Positions 22,956-33,290 of a stretch of 64,000 nucleotides of DNA are shown piece after piece. How positions within the stretch are numbered: the stretch's first letter is position 1; every line of letters starts with the position of its first letter. This stretch comes from Zingiber officinale (lineage: Eukaryota > Streptophyta > Magnoliopsida > Zingiberales > Zingiberaceae). Below the pieces are notes generated by a model. The model made no database searches, was not told the origin of the DNA, and saw only the letters and a program-made list of their open reading frames with translations. Both the position numbers and the translations under genes were made by a program. The stretch spans positions 4,079,474 through 4,143,473 of the forward strand of contig NC_056002.1 in the NCBI RefSeq assembly GCF_018446385.1, written 5' to 3'.

Positions 22956-23487
22956 CATGTCTCCCCCTCAAGTCTAGTCGAAGGAGGCCACAAGTCTGAC
23001 TGACTGGACAATTGTTTGAGAGGTTTTCCACCCACTCGGCCTTCGACATTCCTTGGCTTCTGATCGAACTAACGTTGCGCAACGGTCGGCTATGTGTCCG
23101 CTCTCTGCCGATCGGCCTGTTGAAGCTGGTTGTTCGGTCGTAGGTCTGCTACTTAAGTCGATTGGCACAACGAACATTTAGACTTGTAAAATCTTTTCTT
23201 GGACTATCTTGGGCGAGAGCAATTCGGGCTTACGTCACCTAGATTTCTAGAAAATCGTGCAAATATCTTCGCATTAAGGCTGAGTGCGCCCCATGCCTTT
23301 TAATTGCCCTTATTAAATGTTGGCCCGTGGCGATGCGCCACATGTCCTGCCCACTCCCGCAGCACACTTGACGTGACAGGCGATATCTGCTGCCGATGTG
23401 ACTTTTGGTGGTTTAAATTCAACGGTCCGATCTCTGCCTGGGTTTCTGCAACCTAGTTCGGACGACTCCGGTCGGCCGGCCCCGTGG

Positions 23488-23496
23488 TTTATAAAC
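23488..23496 (+). promoter_or_regulatory. Candidate TATA box of the opposite-strand unit
   Basis: TTTATAAAC stands in otherwise GC-rich DNA about 220 bases before the ATG at 23718. A candidate 5'-UTR intron (GTAAGC near 23618 to TTAG at about 23705) lies between. Its position on the strand opposite to the element's own LTR promoter is notable. Confidence 0.5.
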
Positions 23497-23717
23497 ATCG
23501 CCTGCCTGCGTCTTCTTTACTCTGCGTCGTCGTCTTCGTCTACAAGCCCCTCCCCCCTCATCGCCTTCACCGCACTTTGCTCCCTCGTCCTTTCTCTGGC
23601 AATCTCTGTGATCCCTCGTAAGCCCTCCTCTTCCTTCGATTGAAGCTGTTCGTTGCTCGTAGAGTCCTTTTTTCTGCGTATCCTTTCTTCCCTGTTTTCT
23701 GTTAGGCTTTTGTTTCG

Positions 23718-25985
23718 ATGGCAAGCTCTTCACAGCCTCTCGCCGGCATCCCTGGGCTTTGGTACAACTCTACCGAGTCTAGGTTTGACGTCGGCGACGC
23801 TGAGAGTTTGACCGCCGCCTTTGAATTTTCTCGTGGCTATAAAGTTGTTCTTCCTTCTTCTTCCGATTGGCCACATTCTCCGCCGCTCGGTTGCCTTACC
23901 TTCTTTAGAGATCAATTTACCGCTAGTCTGTGGTTTCCCATTCATCACTTTTTCTCGCCGTTTGTAAATACTTTCGCATCTCCCTTCACCAATTAGTGTT
24001 GAACTCCTTTCGGCTGCTATGTGGGATAGTTGTTTTATTCCGCCTGCACAACATTCCTCTCACCCCCGGATCTTCCACTATTTTTATTATCCAAAATTGT
24101 CCTAGCCAGGGACTTTCCTATTCCAAGCCCGAGTAAGCTTGATTTTCTTTGACAAGATGTCGACCTCCAACAAACACTAGAGGGAATATTTCTTTTTTGT
24201 ATGCCTTCCCGAGCGGTCAGACTTCCCGATCCACTGGCAGCTCGAAGTGACGAATCAGCCTCCCTTGAAATAGCACAAGAGCTGGTCGAACTATCTCAGC
24301 ACCGCTTCCATGCTGGGCGGTCAGAAGTATGACATCTACAAATTATTGTTGTAGGGTATCCTCTACATCTTCGGCTTGAGTCCGATTCGCACCTGGCTTC
24401 CATCCAGCCTAGGTATGAGACTTTTTCACTCATTCCTTTGATTCTAACTGATTTTTCTTTCTCTTTTGCAGCCAAAGTTATGCTACGTGCACGTCTGGCC
24501 GGCAAGGCTAAACTGGCGGACGCCGTGATCAATGCGGTCGCTGTGGAGGAGTTGGAGAGCCACGACCTGCAGTCGGTCGACACTCAAGAAGATCATCAGG
24601 ACGAGAGCGAAGCGGCTCCAATCTTGGTGAGTGGTGGAGCTGCTGGTGGATCATCTCTTCCCTCTAAACGACATCCGGTAGTTCAAGTTGAGGGGGTATC
24701 AAGCTTGACCTTCTCAGGGGAGCCATTGATCAGGCGCAAGAGGCACCGGGCGGAGCCTTCATCACGCTCCGCCTCTTCAGTGGTGCTGTCCGTCGAACGG
24801 GTGGAAACGTCGACCCCCGCGCCAGTTCAAGAGACTGCTGCCCTTGAGTCATCCGATCAGACGCCCTCCTTATCTGGTCTGCCATAAGGCACTCTCTGCG
24901 CACCGCCAGTGGCCTTCATGCCACTGCCATCCAAGGCTAAAAAGTCTGGTATCCGTCCGGCGTCCTCATCTCGGCCATCTGGCCAAGCGACCTCAGCCCA
25001 GTAATCCCCGAGCGGACAACACCATATAGCGGTGGTTCTTCATCTGTCGACCGAGGAATGGCGCGAGTCGGCTGGCGCTGCATCCCGAGCTCCCTAGCAC
25101 TAGATAATAATCCAAGGGCCGCTCGTGCAGATATGGGCCAACGCCCGAGCCTGCGCAGCGATGATGCCTCCGAGGGCGCTCGCAAACAACCACACCCAGA
25201 TGTCTACCGGAGTAAGTGTTGCATTTTCATAATTTATCTCTGATCGACGCTTATATTCTCTTTGTTGTTTGCAGTACTGGGTGGAGAGCCTGACCATGTG
25301 TCAAAGGCTTGCATTTTTGGAGGAGAAAGTGAAGAAACTGAAGGCGTCAAGCGGCCAATCCTCTGCCTCTCAGGAGTAGACGAATGTCGAGGTGGCGAAG
25401 ATGAAGGTCGACCTGGCGAAGAGCATGACGCTGCTCAAGGTCGAACGAGGAAAGAGTGCAGAGCAGGCCACTATGCTGGCTCGGCTCAACAAGTAGGTCA
25501 GCACCTTTGACGTGAAGATCGAGTCGGCCAATGCGAGGAAGCTTCGGGCCATCGAAGACCTCGACCTGAAGAATAAGGAGGCACGAGCTCTCGCCAAGAA
25601 ACTCAAGGAAGCTGAGGATTTTATGGTCGCCGAGCGGAACAGCCGGTCGACCGAAGAAACTACCCTTCGCGGTCAACTATCCGCCAAAGATAATGCACTG
25701 GCCACCGCGAAGGACGACCTGGAAGCCTCCTGAGTGGCTTTGAAGACTTACCAAGATGTCGAGGTTGGTTAGTTCGAGACTATGAAGAATAACTACATCC
25801 GCTCGGACGCTTTCAACGACAAAGTTACCGACCGGACACTTGGCCTGTTCGACCTAGCGATCAATGAGGTAATCAACCAGCTCAGAGAGGGAGGCTACCT
25901 ATCGGCAGCTCTGACCAGCAACATCATTAGCCAGGACAAACTTACCGCGTCGCTGCCTGATGACGCCTTAGATTACCTTGAGTGA
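23718..25985 (+). pseudogene. Opposite-strand ORF of Tat element (gypsy-associated transposon protein plus coiled coil)
   Basis: On the strand opposite to gag and protease, an ATG at 23718 opens a frame whose segment SPPLGCLTFFRDQFTASLWFPIHHFF, continued after a frameshift by LHQLVLNSFRLLCGIVVLFRLHNIPLTP, resembles the plant putative gypsy-type transposon family (I recall Pfam PF04195). A second part (24438-24887) is Ser/Glu-rich. A third (25270-25735) is a charged coiled coil (KKLKASS, DLDLKNKEARALAKKLKEAEDF). The end (25782-25985) reads RTLGLFDLAINEVINQLREGGYL. Two short candidate introns fit the breaks: 24413-24471 and 25212-25274, both GT-AG. Several internal stops (for example 25378, 25493 and 25731) make it a pseudogene. 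Extra ORFs between pol and 3' LTR are known in Tat elements; the function is unknown. Confidence 0.7.
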
Positions 25986-26309
25986 GGCTGAGAGTTCCTC
26001 CCTATAAAATTTTTGAAGTTTTAATGAATGTTTGTTCGTCCGATCAAGCTTTATCTCCTCGTATTTATTTTTTCAACTCCTCTTTTTGAACACTGCAAGA
26101 ACTCGTGGCCTCGTGACTCCTCCGATCGCCCACGATTAGTCTATCCATTCGATCGATCCTTTTTGTCTTCAGCGTTCATTATGATTCCGCGACCTTCCGA
26201 TCGACCCTGGGAGTATTTTGAAGAATAGTCCCGAACGGTCACTGTATATTGAAGACTTTGCGCTTTTGAATAGCTCAGGTTCATGGTCAGCTATTCATCG
26301 ACGCTTGCT
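25986..26309. other. Spacer between opposite-strand ORF and minisatellite
   Basis: No supported frame. Part of the Tat element's region between pol and 3' LTR; probably the 3' untranslated end of the opposite-strand unit. Confidence 0.5.
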
Positions 26310-27066
26310 CGCTCACTGAGACAAGGGTTTAAGGTCGTCGCTCGGCCGTTGAAGAAGATTAGGCGAAGACTGGGTTTAAGGCCGCCGCTTGACCGTTGAT
26401 GTAGACCTGGGTTTAAGGCCGCCGCTCGACTGTTGATAACGTCTAGAGTTTAAAGTTGCTGCTTAACCGTTGGGGAAGATGAGGGTTTAAGGTCATCGCT
26501 CGACCGTTGATGTAGACAAGAGTTTAAGGTCACCGCTCAACTGTTGGCGTAGACAAGGGTTTAAGGTCGCCACTCGACCGTTGATGACGACAAGGGTTTA
26601 AGGTTATCGCTCGACCGTTAATGTAGACCACGGCTTAAGGTCGCTGCTCGACCATTGGCGTAGACTAGGGTTTAAATTTGTCGCTTGACCGTTGGCGTAG
26701 ACTACAGTTTAAGGTCGCCGCTCGACCGTTGATGAAGTCCAGGGTTTAAGGTCGCCTCTCGACCATTGATGTAGATCAGGGTTTAAGATCGTCGCTCGAC
26801 CGTTGATGTAGACTATGGTTTAAGGTCGTCGCTCGAATGTTGATCAAGTCCAGGGTTTAAGGTCGCCGCTTGATAGTTGATGTAAACCAGGGTTTAAGGT
26901 CGTCGCTCAACCGTTGATGACGACAAGGATTTAAGGTCACTGCTTGATCATTGATGATGATAAGAGTTTAAGGTCATCGCTCGACCGTTGATGACGACAA
27001 GGGTTTAAGGTCGCCGCTCAACCGTTAGTGAAGACAAGGGTTTAAGGTCGCCGCTCGACCGTTGAT
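26310..27066. repeat. 38-bp minisatellite in Tat element
   Basis: About 19 diverged copies of a unit of 37-39 bp around GGGTTTAAGGTCGCCGCTCG followed by ACCGTTGATGTAGAC. In the element's own direction (minus strand) the core is GTCGAGCGGCGACCTTAAACC, which is also the core of the array at 32706-33290 in the next element. Confidence 0.92.
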
Positions 27067-27241
27067 GTAGATGCATCTCAAGAGGTATTCTTTGCTTTTA
27101 TTCATATTTTACCCTATGTTTAGGAAACATATAAAAATACATAAATTCACTCGCGCACCTCTCATATGACCCTTCAGGATTGGAGATGAGTCGCGCTCTA
27201 CGCTCGCTCTGCCTTCTTCTTAGGTTCCCGATCGGTCGTGA

Positions 27242-27924
27242 TCAATATGGTGGCCTCCGTTCGACTTGGGTGAATTTTGGACTTACCTCCTTTTCTTCGT
27301 AGACCGACCCATGAAGCTTCCTGGTGACGGGGTTCACCTCCAAGCGCGAATTCTTTCGAGCGCTCCTTGCTTCAGACTTGATCATCTCAACATAGCATCG
27401 TCGAGCAGCCAGCTGATCGCCTCTGACTTCGCCCACCCGATCGTCCACTGAGAACTCGATCTTTTGGAAATATGTAGACATCATCACCCATAATTCGTTG
27501 AGGGTCGGTCGGCCCAAGATGACGTTGTAGGCCAACGGTGCGTCCACCACGATGAAGCTTGTAGTCCTGGTTCTCCTCAGCGGCTCTTCCCCGAGCGAGA
27601 TGGCCAGTCGGGCCTATCCGAGTGGCAGTACCTCGTTGCTTGTGAATTCGTAGAGAGGGGTCGTCATAGGAAGCAACTCATTTGGATCTATTTGCAACTG
27701 ATCGGATGCCTTCTTGAAGATGATGTTCACCGAACTTCTTATATCAACAAAAATTCAGTGAATAGTATAGTTAGCGATTACCGCTCGGATGATCGACGTG
27801 TCGTCATGAGGGATCTCCACTCCCACCAAATCACTAGGGTCGAAGCTGATCTCGGGCCCTTCGGCTTTCTCCCTGTTGCATCCCACGGCATGGATCTCCG
27901 ATCGCCGAGTGTACGACTTCCTGG
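27242..27924 (-). pseudogene. pol: Tat-type retropepsin, broken
   Basis: On the minus strand the order is EGPEISFDPSDLVGVEIPHDD, IRAVIANYTIH, then a protease core, then VDAPLAYNVILGRPTLNELWV and KIEFSVDDRVGEV. This matches the plus-strand protease at 781-1560. The active site reads DIRSS where the other copy has DTGSS, so catalysis is lost. Pol downstream (RT onward) is missing and the minisatellite starts about 170 bases further on. Confidence 0.8.
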
Positions 27925-28828
27925 TGTTGGAACCCCAAGGTTGTTTTGATGTGATCAACAAGTTAAGTTAGGTCCTGTGGTGTTTTAACATTGTGTCTAA
28001 GTGTCCAGGAGCTTAGGAGCACAGGGAGCCGAGCAAAAGACGCAGCTAGCAAGAAGGGCGGCACGGGAGAGAGCCGACGGTCTCAGTGCGTCTGAGGGAC
28101 GAGGTGCTGCGGAAGAGTACTTGGGTGAGCGAGAAGGAAGCGCGCGGTATTTTCGAGGGACGAGAAGCCGGAGCGGAAGATTGATCGAGAAGGCCGAAAT
28201 TGGGTTCGGGTGAGTCTTATTTTCGGTTGGCTGAAATCACCCAAGCGAGTGGAGCTGGAGCGGAAGACCCGGACCGAGGTGAGCAGCACCGGAGCAGAGG
28301 GTCCAGACCAAAAGTCAACCAAGTTGACTTTAGTGGTCCGGGCGCCCGGAGCGATTCCGGGCGCTCGGAACTTGATTTTGACCGGATTGCGGTCAAACAT
28401 GATCCGTTGCGAAGGGGATCAAATTTTATCCCCTCTCAGGCACCTGGAACCCAGACACCTCGAACCCAGACACCTCGACCAAGGCTATAAATACAGCCTT
28501 GGTCCAGAACCTTTTCAACAGAACAAGAATTAGCAATACAACACTTGTGAGCTTTCATTTCTAGTTTAGCTTTTCTTTTTGCGTTTTCACTGCTGTAAAG
28601 AGGCTTCTCCTCCTGAAGGAGACCTTTTTAGTGTGCGATTCATTCCTTGGATTAACAACCTCTCCGGTTGTAACCAAGTCAAGTTTGTGAGTCTCTTCTT
28701 TTGGTTTATCGCTTTCTTTCTTTAATTATATGCAAGTGTTCTTTTAAAAGTCCGAGAAGGATACTTTGTGTTTGTGTTTTTTTAAGGACTATTCAACCCC
28801 CCTTCTAGCCAGTCAACGCGGTCCAACA
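27925..28828 (+). mobile_element. Copia LTR joined to a primer-binding-site remnant
   Basis: It starts TGTTGGAACCCCAAGG and ends GTCCAACA, 904 bp. The TATA box TATAAATA is at 28486-28493. Same family as the LTRs at 15446 and 38705. The next bases AGTGGTAC look like the start of a copia primer-binding site (AGTGGTATCAGAG), and the flanks show no 5-bp duplication. It therefore seems to be the 5' LTR of an element whose body was deleted together with the gag C-terminal part of the host Tat element. Confidence 0.8.
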
Positions 28829-29380
28829 AGTGGTACTTTACCCCATCTATATACCGGTGCAACGTGGCTTCATTATTGAACCTATCTAGATGATCATCCG
28901 GATCGGACGATCCATTGTATGCCCCAATTGCCAGCGGGGTATAATGTTTGGGCAGAGGGTCTTGTAAGATCTTCTCGGAGAACTGCCGATTGATCCGTTC
29001 GGGCGACGCGTTGCTTTGGGGCGCCTTACCTTTTCGTGTATCCCGAACGGGAGCACCATCCGCAAATGATCCCCATTCTAGATTCGCCTGGGCTATTTTT
29101 GAGGGGGTTTGGAACAAGGCGCGATGAAAAGGGATCGACGTGGGCGGCTCTTCCCCCTGTGTGTCGGCCGACCTTCTATTCTACCCCCGTATACAGATTT
29201 CTCCACTTGATCTTCCTGCCCCGCTCGTCTCCCGCCCGTCGATGTCGCAGGCTACGACGCTTGTCGATCGGCTGACGCCTGTTGCTGCTGCTTGATCATC
29301 TTTACCGCCCGGGCTTGCACGAGCATGTCAAGCTCTTCCTGGGTGAGCATCACGGTGGTGAGTCGTCCAGCGTCCTCCAT
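28829..29380 (-). pseudogene. gag: Tat-type gag, N-terminal part
   Basis: An ATG (29378-29380, minus strand) begins MEDAGRLTTVMLTQEELDMLVQARAVKMIKQ. The start is followed by a stop, then frame changes. The capsid-leading motif FSEKILQDPLPKHYTPLAIGAYNGSSDPDDHLDRF appears at 28880-29000 and is highly typical of plant gypsy gag. The gene is cut off by the copia LTR at 28828. Confidence 0.8.
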
Positions 29381-29406
29381 CTTCTCAGCTTAGATGTAGG
29401 TTAAGT

Positions 29407-29427
29407 TTCCACAGACGACGTCAAATA
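29407..29427 (-). other. Tat-type primer-binding region
   Basis: Immediately after the 5' LTR the minus strand reads TATTTGACGTCGTCTGTGG, matching TAATTGGCGTCGTCTGTGG at the same position in the plus-strand relative (31947-31965). Confidence 0.75.
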
Positions 29428-30409
29428 TGATCCTGTTCGAAAGTCGATGAGATGAAAAGCTAGGGATGTGGCGCTCCCCCTGACCTCCTGTGGATTCCGC
29501 TCGGACCTGCAACACAGATTACGTTGGTGTCGAGCCGGGGAAGGGGTCTCCGGCGTTGGCCCTCCGACGCTCAAGTCAGTCACCGACGATGAAGTATAAG
29601 GCGGAGCAACAAGAAGACTGTAGCACAAATAGTGAATATCGCATATTGTGTACATTCGCCAATGCTTGGACCCCCCTTTATATAGAGTTCCTATAGCACG
29701 TGTGCACACTCCCTAAGGTGAGCACGCTTCCCAAAATTTTCTCTGAAAAGATTTGCCAGTAAAGTGCCCCTGACACGACACCTCAACGGGTCGAGCATAT
29801 CTCTGAAGTGACAGTGAAAGCTTCCGTCGTACGATCTTCTGACTGTCCATGCCCGGTGTCGACTGCACCAACTACCAAAAGGATGTCGATGGATATCAGA
29901 GGGAGTGTACTGCTAGGCCGAGCAGGTTGGTCTCTCGGTCGGGCATCGCCACTCCGGTGTCCCGTCCGGTCGGTCAGAACCTCGCTACTCCTGTGCATGT
30001 GTCCACTCGATCGAAGTTCCACTCGGTCACTGCCGAAACCTACTGCCAGGCCGAGCGGGGTAGCCGCTCGGCCGAAGTTAAACATTGCTGCCTGGCCGAG
30101 AGGGGTAGTCGCTCGGCCGAAGTTCCTCTTTTTCAATGTCGAGCTTTGCTGCCTGACCGAGCGGGGTAGCCGCTCGGCCCGGCTTCTGCATATCGTCTCT
30201 TCCTCCGTCCGGCGCCCGATACTACATTAAGCTTTGGTCATTTGACCTCCCCGTGTCGAAGGCGGGATCAGACCGGGCCCTTCTGCCCCAGTCGGGGCAT
30301 GTTCGCTCGATCGACCGATGCCATTTGTGCATTAACCACTTTGACTTTGACTTACACCATGATCGCTATCCTTCGTAAAATGGGACCCCTTCTCATCATC
30401 ACCGTATCA
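29428..30409 (-). mobile_element. 5' LTR of minus-strand Tat element
   Basis: Begins TGATACGGTGATGATG (minus strand) and ends AGGATCA. It is 982 bp against 843 bp for the 3' LTR; the difference is a segment near 29840-29985 present only here. It carries the 37-bp CCGAGCGGGGTAGCCGCTCGG repeat at 30040-30185. Confidence 0.9.
30040..30185. repeat. 37-bp tandem repeat in Tat 5' LTR
   Basis: Three to four units around GGCCGAGCGGGGTAGCCGCT, partly self-complementary; equivalent to 22590-22735. Confidence 0.85.
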
Positions 30410-30414
30410 TTGAA

Positions 30415-30713
30415 CATAAAACATCAACACCCTCCTTGTGTGGGAAGTTGATGTTGTTCAAATTCCAAAATGGATCGCTTAAGACCATGCATTTAGTTAA
30501 AATCAAATCCTTAAATATTGAATAATTATTTATTTATTTGTTGGATAGTTACTCTCGTTCAAAATTTAAAGTTTATTTTTCATTTGATGGATTTTTTTTT
30601 AGTTGGAGAGAATAACACGGTTAATAATGTAGGTCTCGTGTGGCTGATAAAAAGGGATGAATTCTCTATAACATAAAAATAATCTCTTTTTCGATCTTTC
30701 AACTTAGTTAAAT
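30415..30713. other. AT-rich spacer between two Tat elements
   Basis: About 300 bp with no frame. It contains words (AGAGAATAACACGGTTAATAATGTAG) that recur near 39625-39650, so it may be an older repeat. Confidence 0.5.
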
Positions 30714-30718
30714 AATAC

Positions 30719-31946
30719 TGATGCGGATATAGCTAATGGCATAGGAGTAATTAGGAGAAGGGAGAGGGGCAGTTTGGTCTTTTGGCATGAGTAGGGCTTT
30801 GTGTTAAAAGGTGACACTGTTCACGCCGCCAGGGAGGTTATTTTTGCTTCGAGCTCTGGGTTTCCGCCGCCACCGAGCATAGTGGCTTTGAGCTGTTGCC
30901 TCCCACGGTTCGAGCTTTCTCCTGCGCCGCCACTAGGAACCAGGGTTTCCTCCGTCCATCACCGGCACCACCAAGGAGCTCTGCCGGCGACGACCTCTTC
31001 AAGGCCAACTCCTCCCTTGCTCCCCCAACCCGCCGTCGACGACGTCTCCATCGACCTCCGCCTCATCCACTTCTCGTCCACCGCCGTCGGCTTCCCACCT
31101 AGACGTGAGAGCCTCGCCGCCACCGACTAGCCATTGCTGCCTCCTCCAGCGGCCACAGTCGCTGCCGACAGCTGTTGCCGCCTCCTGCTGTGGCCACAGT
31201 CACTGCCGGCAGCCGCCATTGCCTCCTCCCGCGGCCATAGTCGCCTCCGGCAGCCGCTGCCGCCTCCTGCCACGGCCACAGTCACCGCCGACAGCTGCCA
31301 TTGCCTCCTCCCGCGGCCACAGTCACCGCCGGCAGTCGCCGCTGCCTCCTCCCGCGGCCACAGTCGTCGTCGGCAGCCGACGTCACCTCCTCTTGCGGCC
31401 ACAACCGCCGTCTCCAGTGGACGCCGTCACCTTACATCGCTTTCATACTATTTGTTTGCTCCGACCTTTGAGTCGAGATGGGGTTCTGACCGTCGAGTCG
31501 TTGTGTGTCACTATTTGTATTGCTTGTGAGTTACTTGTATCATCCGACCTGCGAGCCGCTATCAAGTCCGGCCTGCGTGCCGTGTGCGGGCCTGCTTGTC
31601 GGTATCATATCCGGCCTACGCGCCATCTTTTAGGATCCTTGCTGCACCGGATTTCATGCCACCGCCTTCAGATCCGACTCCTTAGCTCACACCGGCTTCA
31701 GATCAACATCGTGATTAGCTCACCGACCCATCCGAGGGCGCCCCTGGGGCCAGGGACCTGCCTCGAGCATCGGGATACCAGGGACCGGGGCAACCCGGTC
31801 GTTGGATATAGGTACTATTGACCAGAGGATCTCGGACGACTTGGTCAACACAGAAAACAACCCACCATTCGGGTCATTGAGATGCGGTCAACATTCCAGA
31901 CACGTCACACCGACAGGTTCGTCTTCTCAGCTTCCCTACATGATCA
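30719..31946 (+). mobile_element. 5' LTR of non-autonomous Tat element
   Basis: 1228 bp, TGATGC to GATCA. It contains a GC-rich array of about 41-bp units (31135-31420). Frames running through it (for example 31105-31821) are by-products of the repeat and show no protein domain. Confidence 0.88.
31135..31420. repeat. GC-rich 41-bp tandem repeat in LTR
   Basis: About seven copies of a unit around GCGGCCACAGTCGCCGCCGG followed by CAGCCGCTGCCGCCTCCTCC. The 3' LTR has about four to five copies (37975-38160). Confidence 0.88.
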
Positions 31947-32160
31947 TAATTGGCGTCGTCTGTGGGAATGCACCTGATCTGGAACGTGAAGATGGACGAC
32001 GCCGGAAAATTCTGCCACACTCATGACCTGGATGGATTTCGACAATTATATCATATTCTCCTCACTTCACAGGTATTCGGGAGTCGAGTAATTGAGTCAG
32101 ATCCTTTGCTGGACGGCAGGTTAGTTTTTCCGTTGTATTTTCTCTTTTGATCATAGGATC
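31947..32160 (+). other. Primer-binding region and leader of non-autonomous Tat element
   Basis: TAATTGGCGTCGTCTGTGGGAATG directly follows the LTR in one stretch (31947 onward). A short leader without a gag frame follows, then the repeats begin. Confidence 0.7.
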
Positions 32161-32703
32161 TGCCATAGTTCTCCGGTCGAATACTCCCGTGCCGATCGGC
32201 CGGGCTTGTCCTACATTAGAGCCATAGGCTCGATCTCGAAGACTCCTGCGCCGATCGGCGTTGTATTTTCTCTTTCGATCATAGGATCTGCCATAGTTCT
32301 CCGATTGAATACTCTCGTGCCGATCGGCCGGGCTTGTCCTACATTAGAGCCATAGGCTCGATCTCGAAGACTCCCACACCGATCGACCGGGATTATATTT
32401 ACAAAGACTCCCGAGCCGATCAACCGGGATTATATTTGCGAAAACTCCTGAGCCAATCGACCGGGACTATATTATATCAGAGGCGCATGCTCACTGTCGA
32501 AGACCCCGTGCCGATCGGCCGAGTTTATATTATATCAGAGCCACAGGCTCACTGTCGAAGACCCCGTGCCGATCGGCCGGGTTTATATTATATCAGAGCC
32601 ACATGCTCATTGTCGAAGACCCCGTGCTGATCGACCGGGCTTATATTTTATTAGAGCCACGAGCTCGTTGTCAAAGACTCCTGTGCCGATCGGCCGGGTT
32701 TGA
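32161..32703. repeat. Tandem repeats of about 60 bp, first array
   Basis: Eight to nine diverged units around GTGCCGATCGGCCGGG, TTATATTATATCAGAGCCAC and GCTCACTGTCGAAGAC. The early copies (32161-32370) are longer and contain a TTTTCTCTTTCGATCATAGG insert that is itself duplicated. Confidence 0.88.
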
Positions 32704-32705
32704 GT

Positions 32706-33290
32706 TATATTGGAAGACCGTCGAACGACGACGTTAAACCCCAGAGTCGAAGTGGCGACTATAAAAACCCCGCCTTGAAGACCGTCGAGCGACGACGTTA
32801 GACCTCGGAGTCGAAGCGGCGACTATAAAAATTCGGCCTTGAAGACCGTCGAGCGGCGACTATAAAAATCTCGCCTTGAAGACCGTCGAGGGGCGATTAT
32901 AAAAATCCCGCCTTGAAGACCGTCAAGCGGCGACGTTAAACCCCAGAGTTGAAGCGGCAACTATAAAAACCCCACTTTGAAGACCGTCGAGCGGCGACGT
33001 TAAACCCCAGAGTCGAAGCGACGACTGTAAAAACCCCGTCTTGAAGACCGTCGAGCGGCGACGTTAAACCCCAAAGTCGAAGCGAGGACTATAAAAACCC
33101 CACCTTGAAGACCGTCGAGCGACGACGATGTTAAACCCCAGAGTCGAAGTGGCGACTATAAAACCCTGTCTTGAAAATCGTCGAGCGGCGCCGTTAAACC
33201 CCAGAGTCGAAGCGGCGACTATAAAAACTTCGCCTTGAAGACCGTCGAGCGGCGACGTTAAACCTAGGTCTCCACCAGCGGTCGAGCGGT
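32706..33290. repeat. 64-bp tandem repeat, second array
   Basis: About ten units combining GAAGACCGTCGAGCGGCGAC, GTTAAACCCCAGAGTCGAAG and CGGCGACTATAAAAACCCCG; some are shortened. In element direction the GTCGAGCGGCGACNTTAAACC core matches the minisatellite of the element at 22113-30409. Confidence 0.9.

Larger units (their letters stand above)
22113..30409 (-). mobile_element. Ty3/gypsy Tat-type retrotransposon, pol-deleted, with opposite-strand reading unit
   Basis: Two minus-strand LTRs (5': 30409-29428; 3': 22955-22113) have the termini TGAT and ATCA. The element lies between exact 5-bp target duplications (TTGAA, 22108-22112 and 30410-30414). After the 5' LTR comes a sequence ending GACGTCGTCTGTGG, the usual Tat primer-binding region, then gag start, an inserted copia LTR, and protease. 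RT, RNase H and integrase are missing between 27242 and about 27070. A minisatellite (26310-27066) and an opposite-strand coding unit (23718-25985) follow. A polypurine tract (CTTGAGGGGGAGA on the minus strand, about 22961-22975) precedes the 3' LTR. Confidence 0.92.

Noticed and set aside
24438-24887. Independent host gene of 149 codons
   Set aside because: It lies within a retrotransposon bounded by LTRs and target duplications and fits the order of the opposite-strand element ORF.
26310-27066. CRISPR-like regularly spaced repeat
   Set aside because: Plant nuclear context. The units are contiguous diverged tandem repeats with no unique spacers, and no cas genes are near.
28829-28836. 5-bp target duplication of the copia LTR at 27925
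   Set aside because: The 5' flank reads CCTGG and the 3' flank AGTGG; the match is too poor, and the 3' flank is better explained as a primer-binding-site start.
31105-31821. 238-codon frame, Pro/Ala/Arg-rich
   Set aside because: It is made by the 41-bp GC-rich tandem repeat of an LTR; the period not divisible by three cycles through the frames. No recognisable domain.
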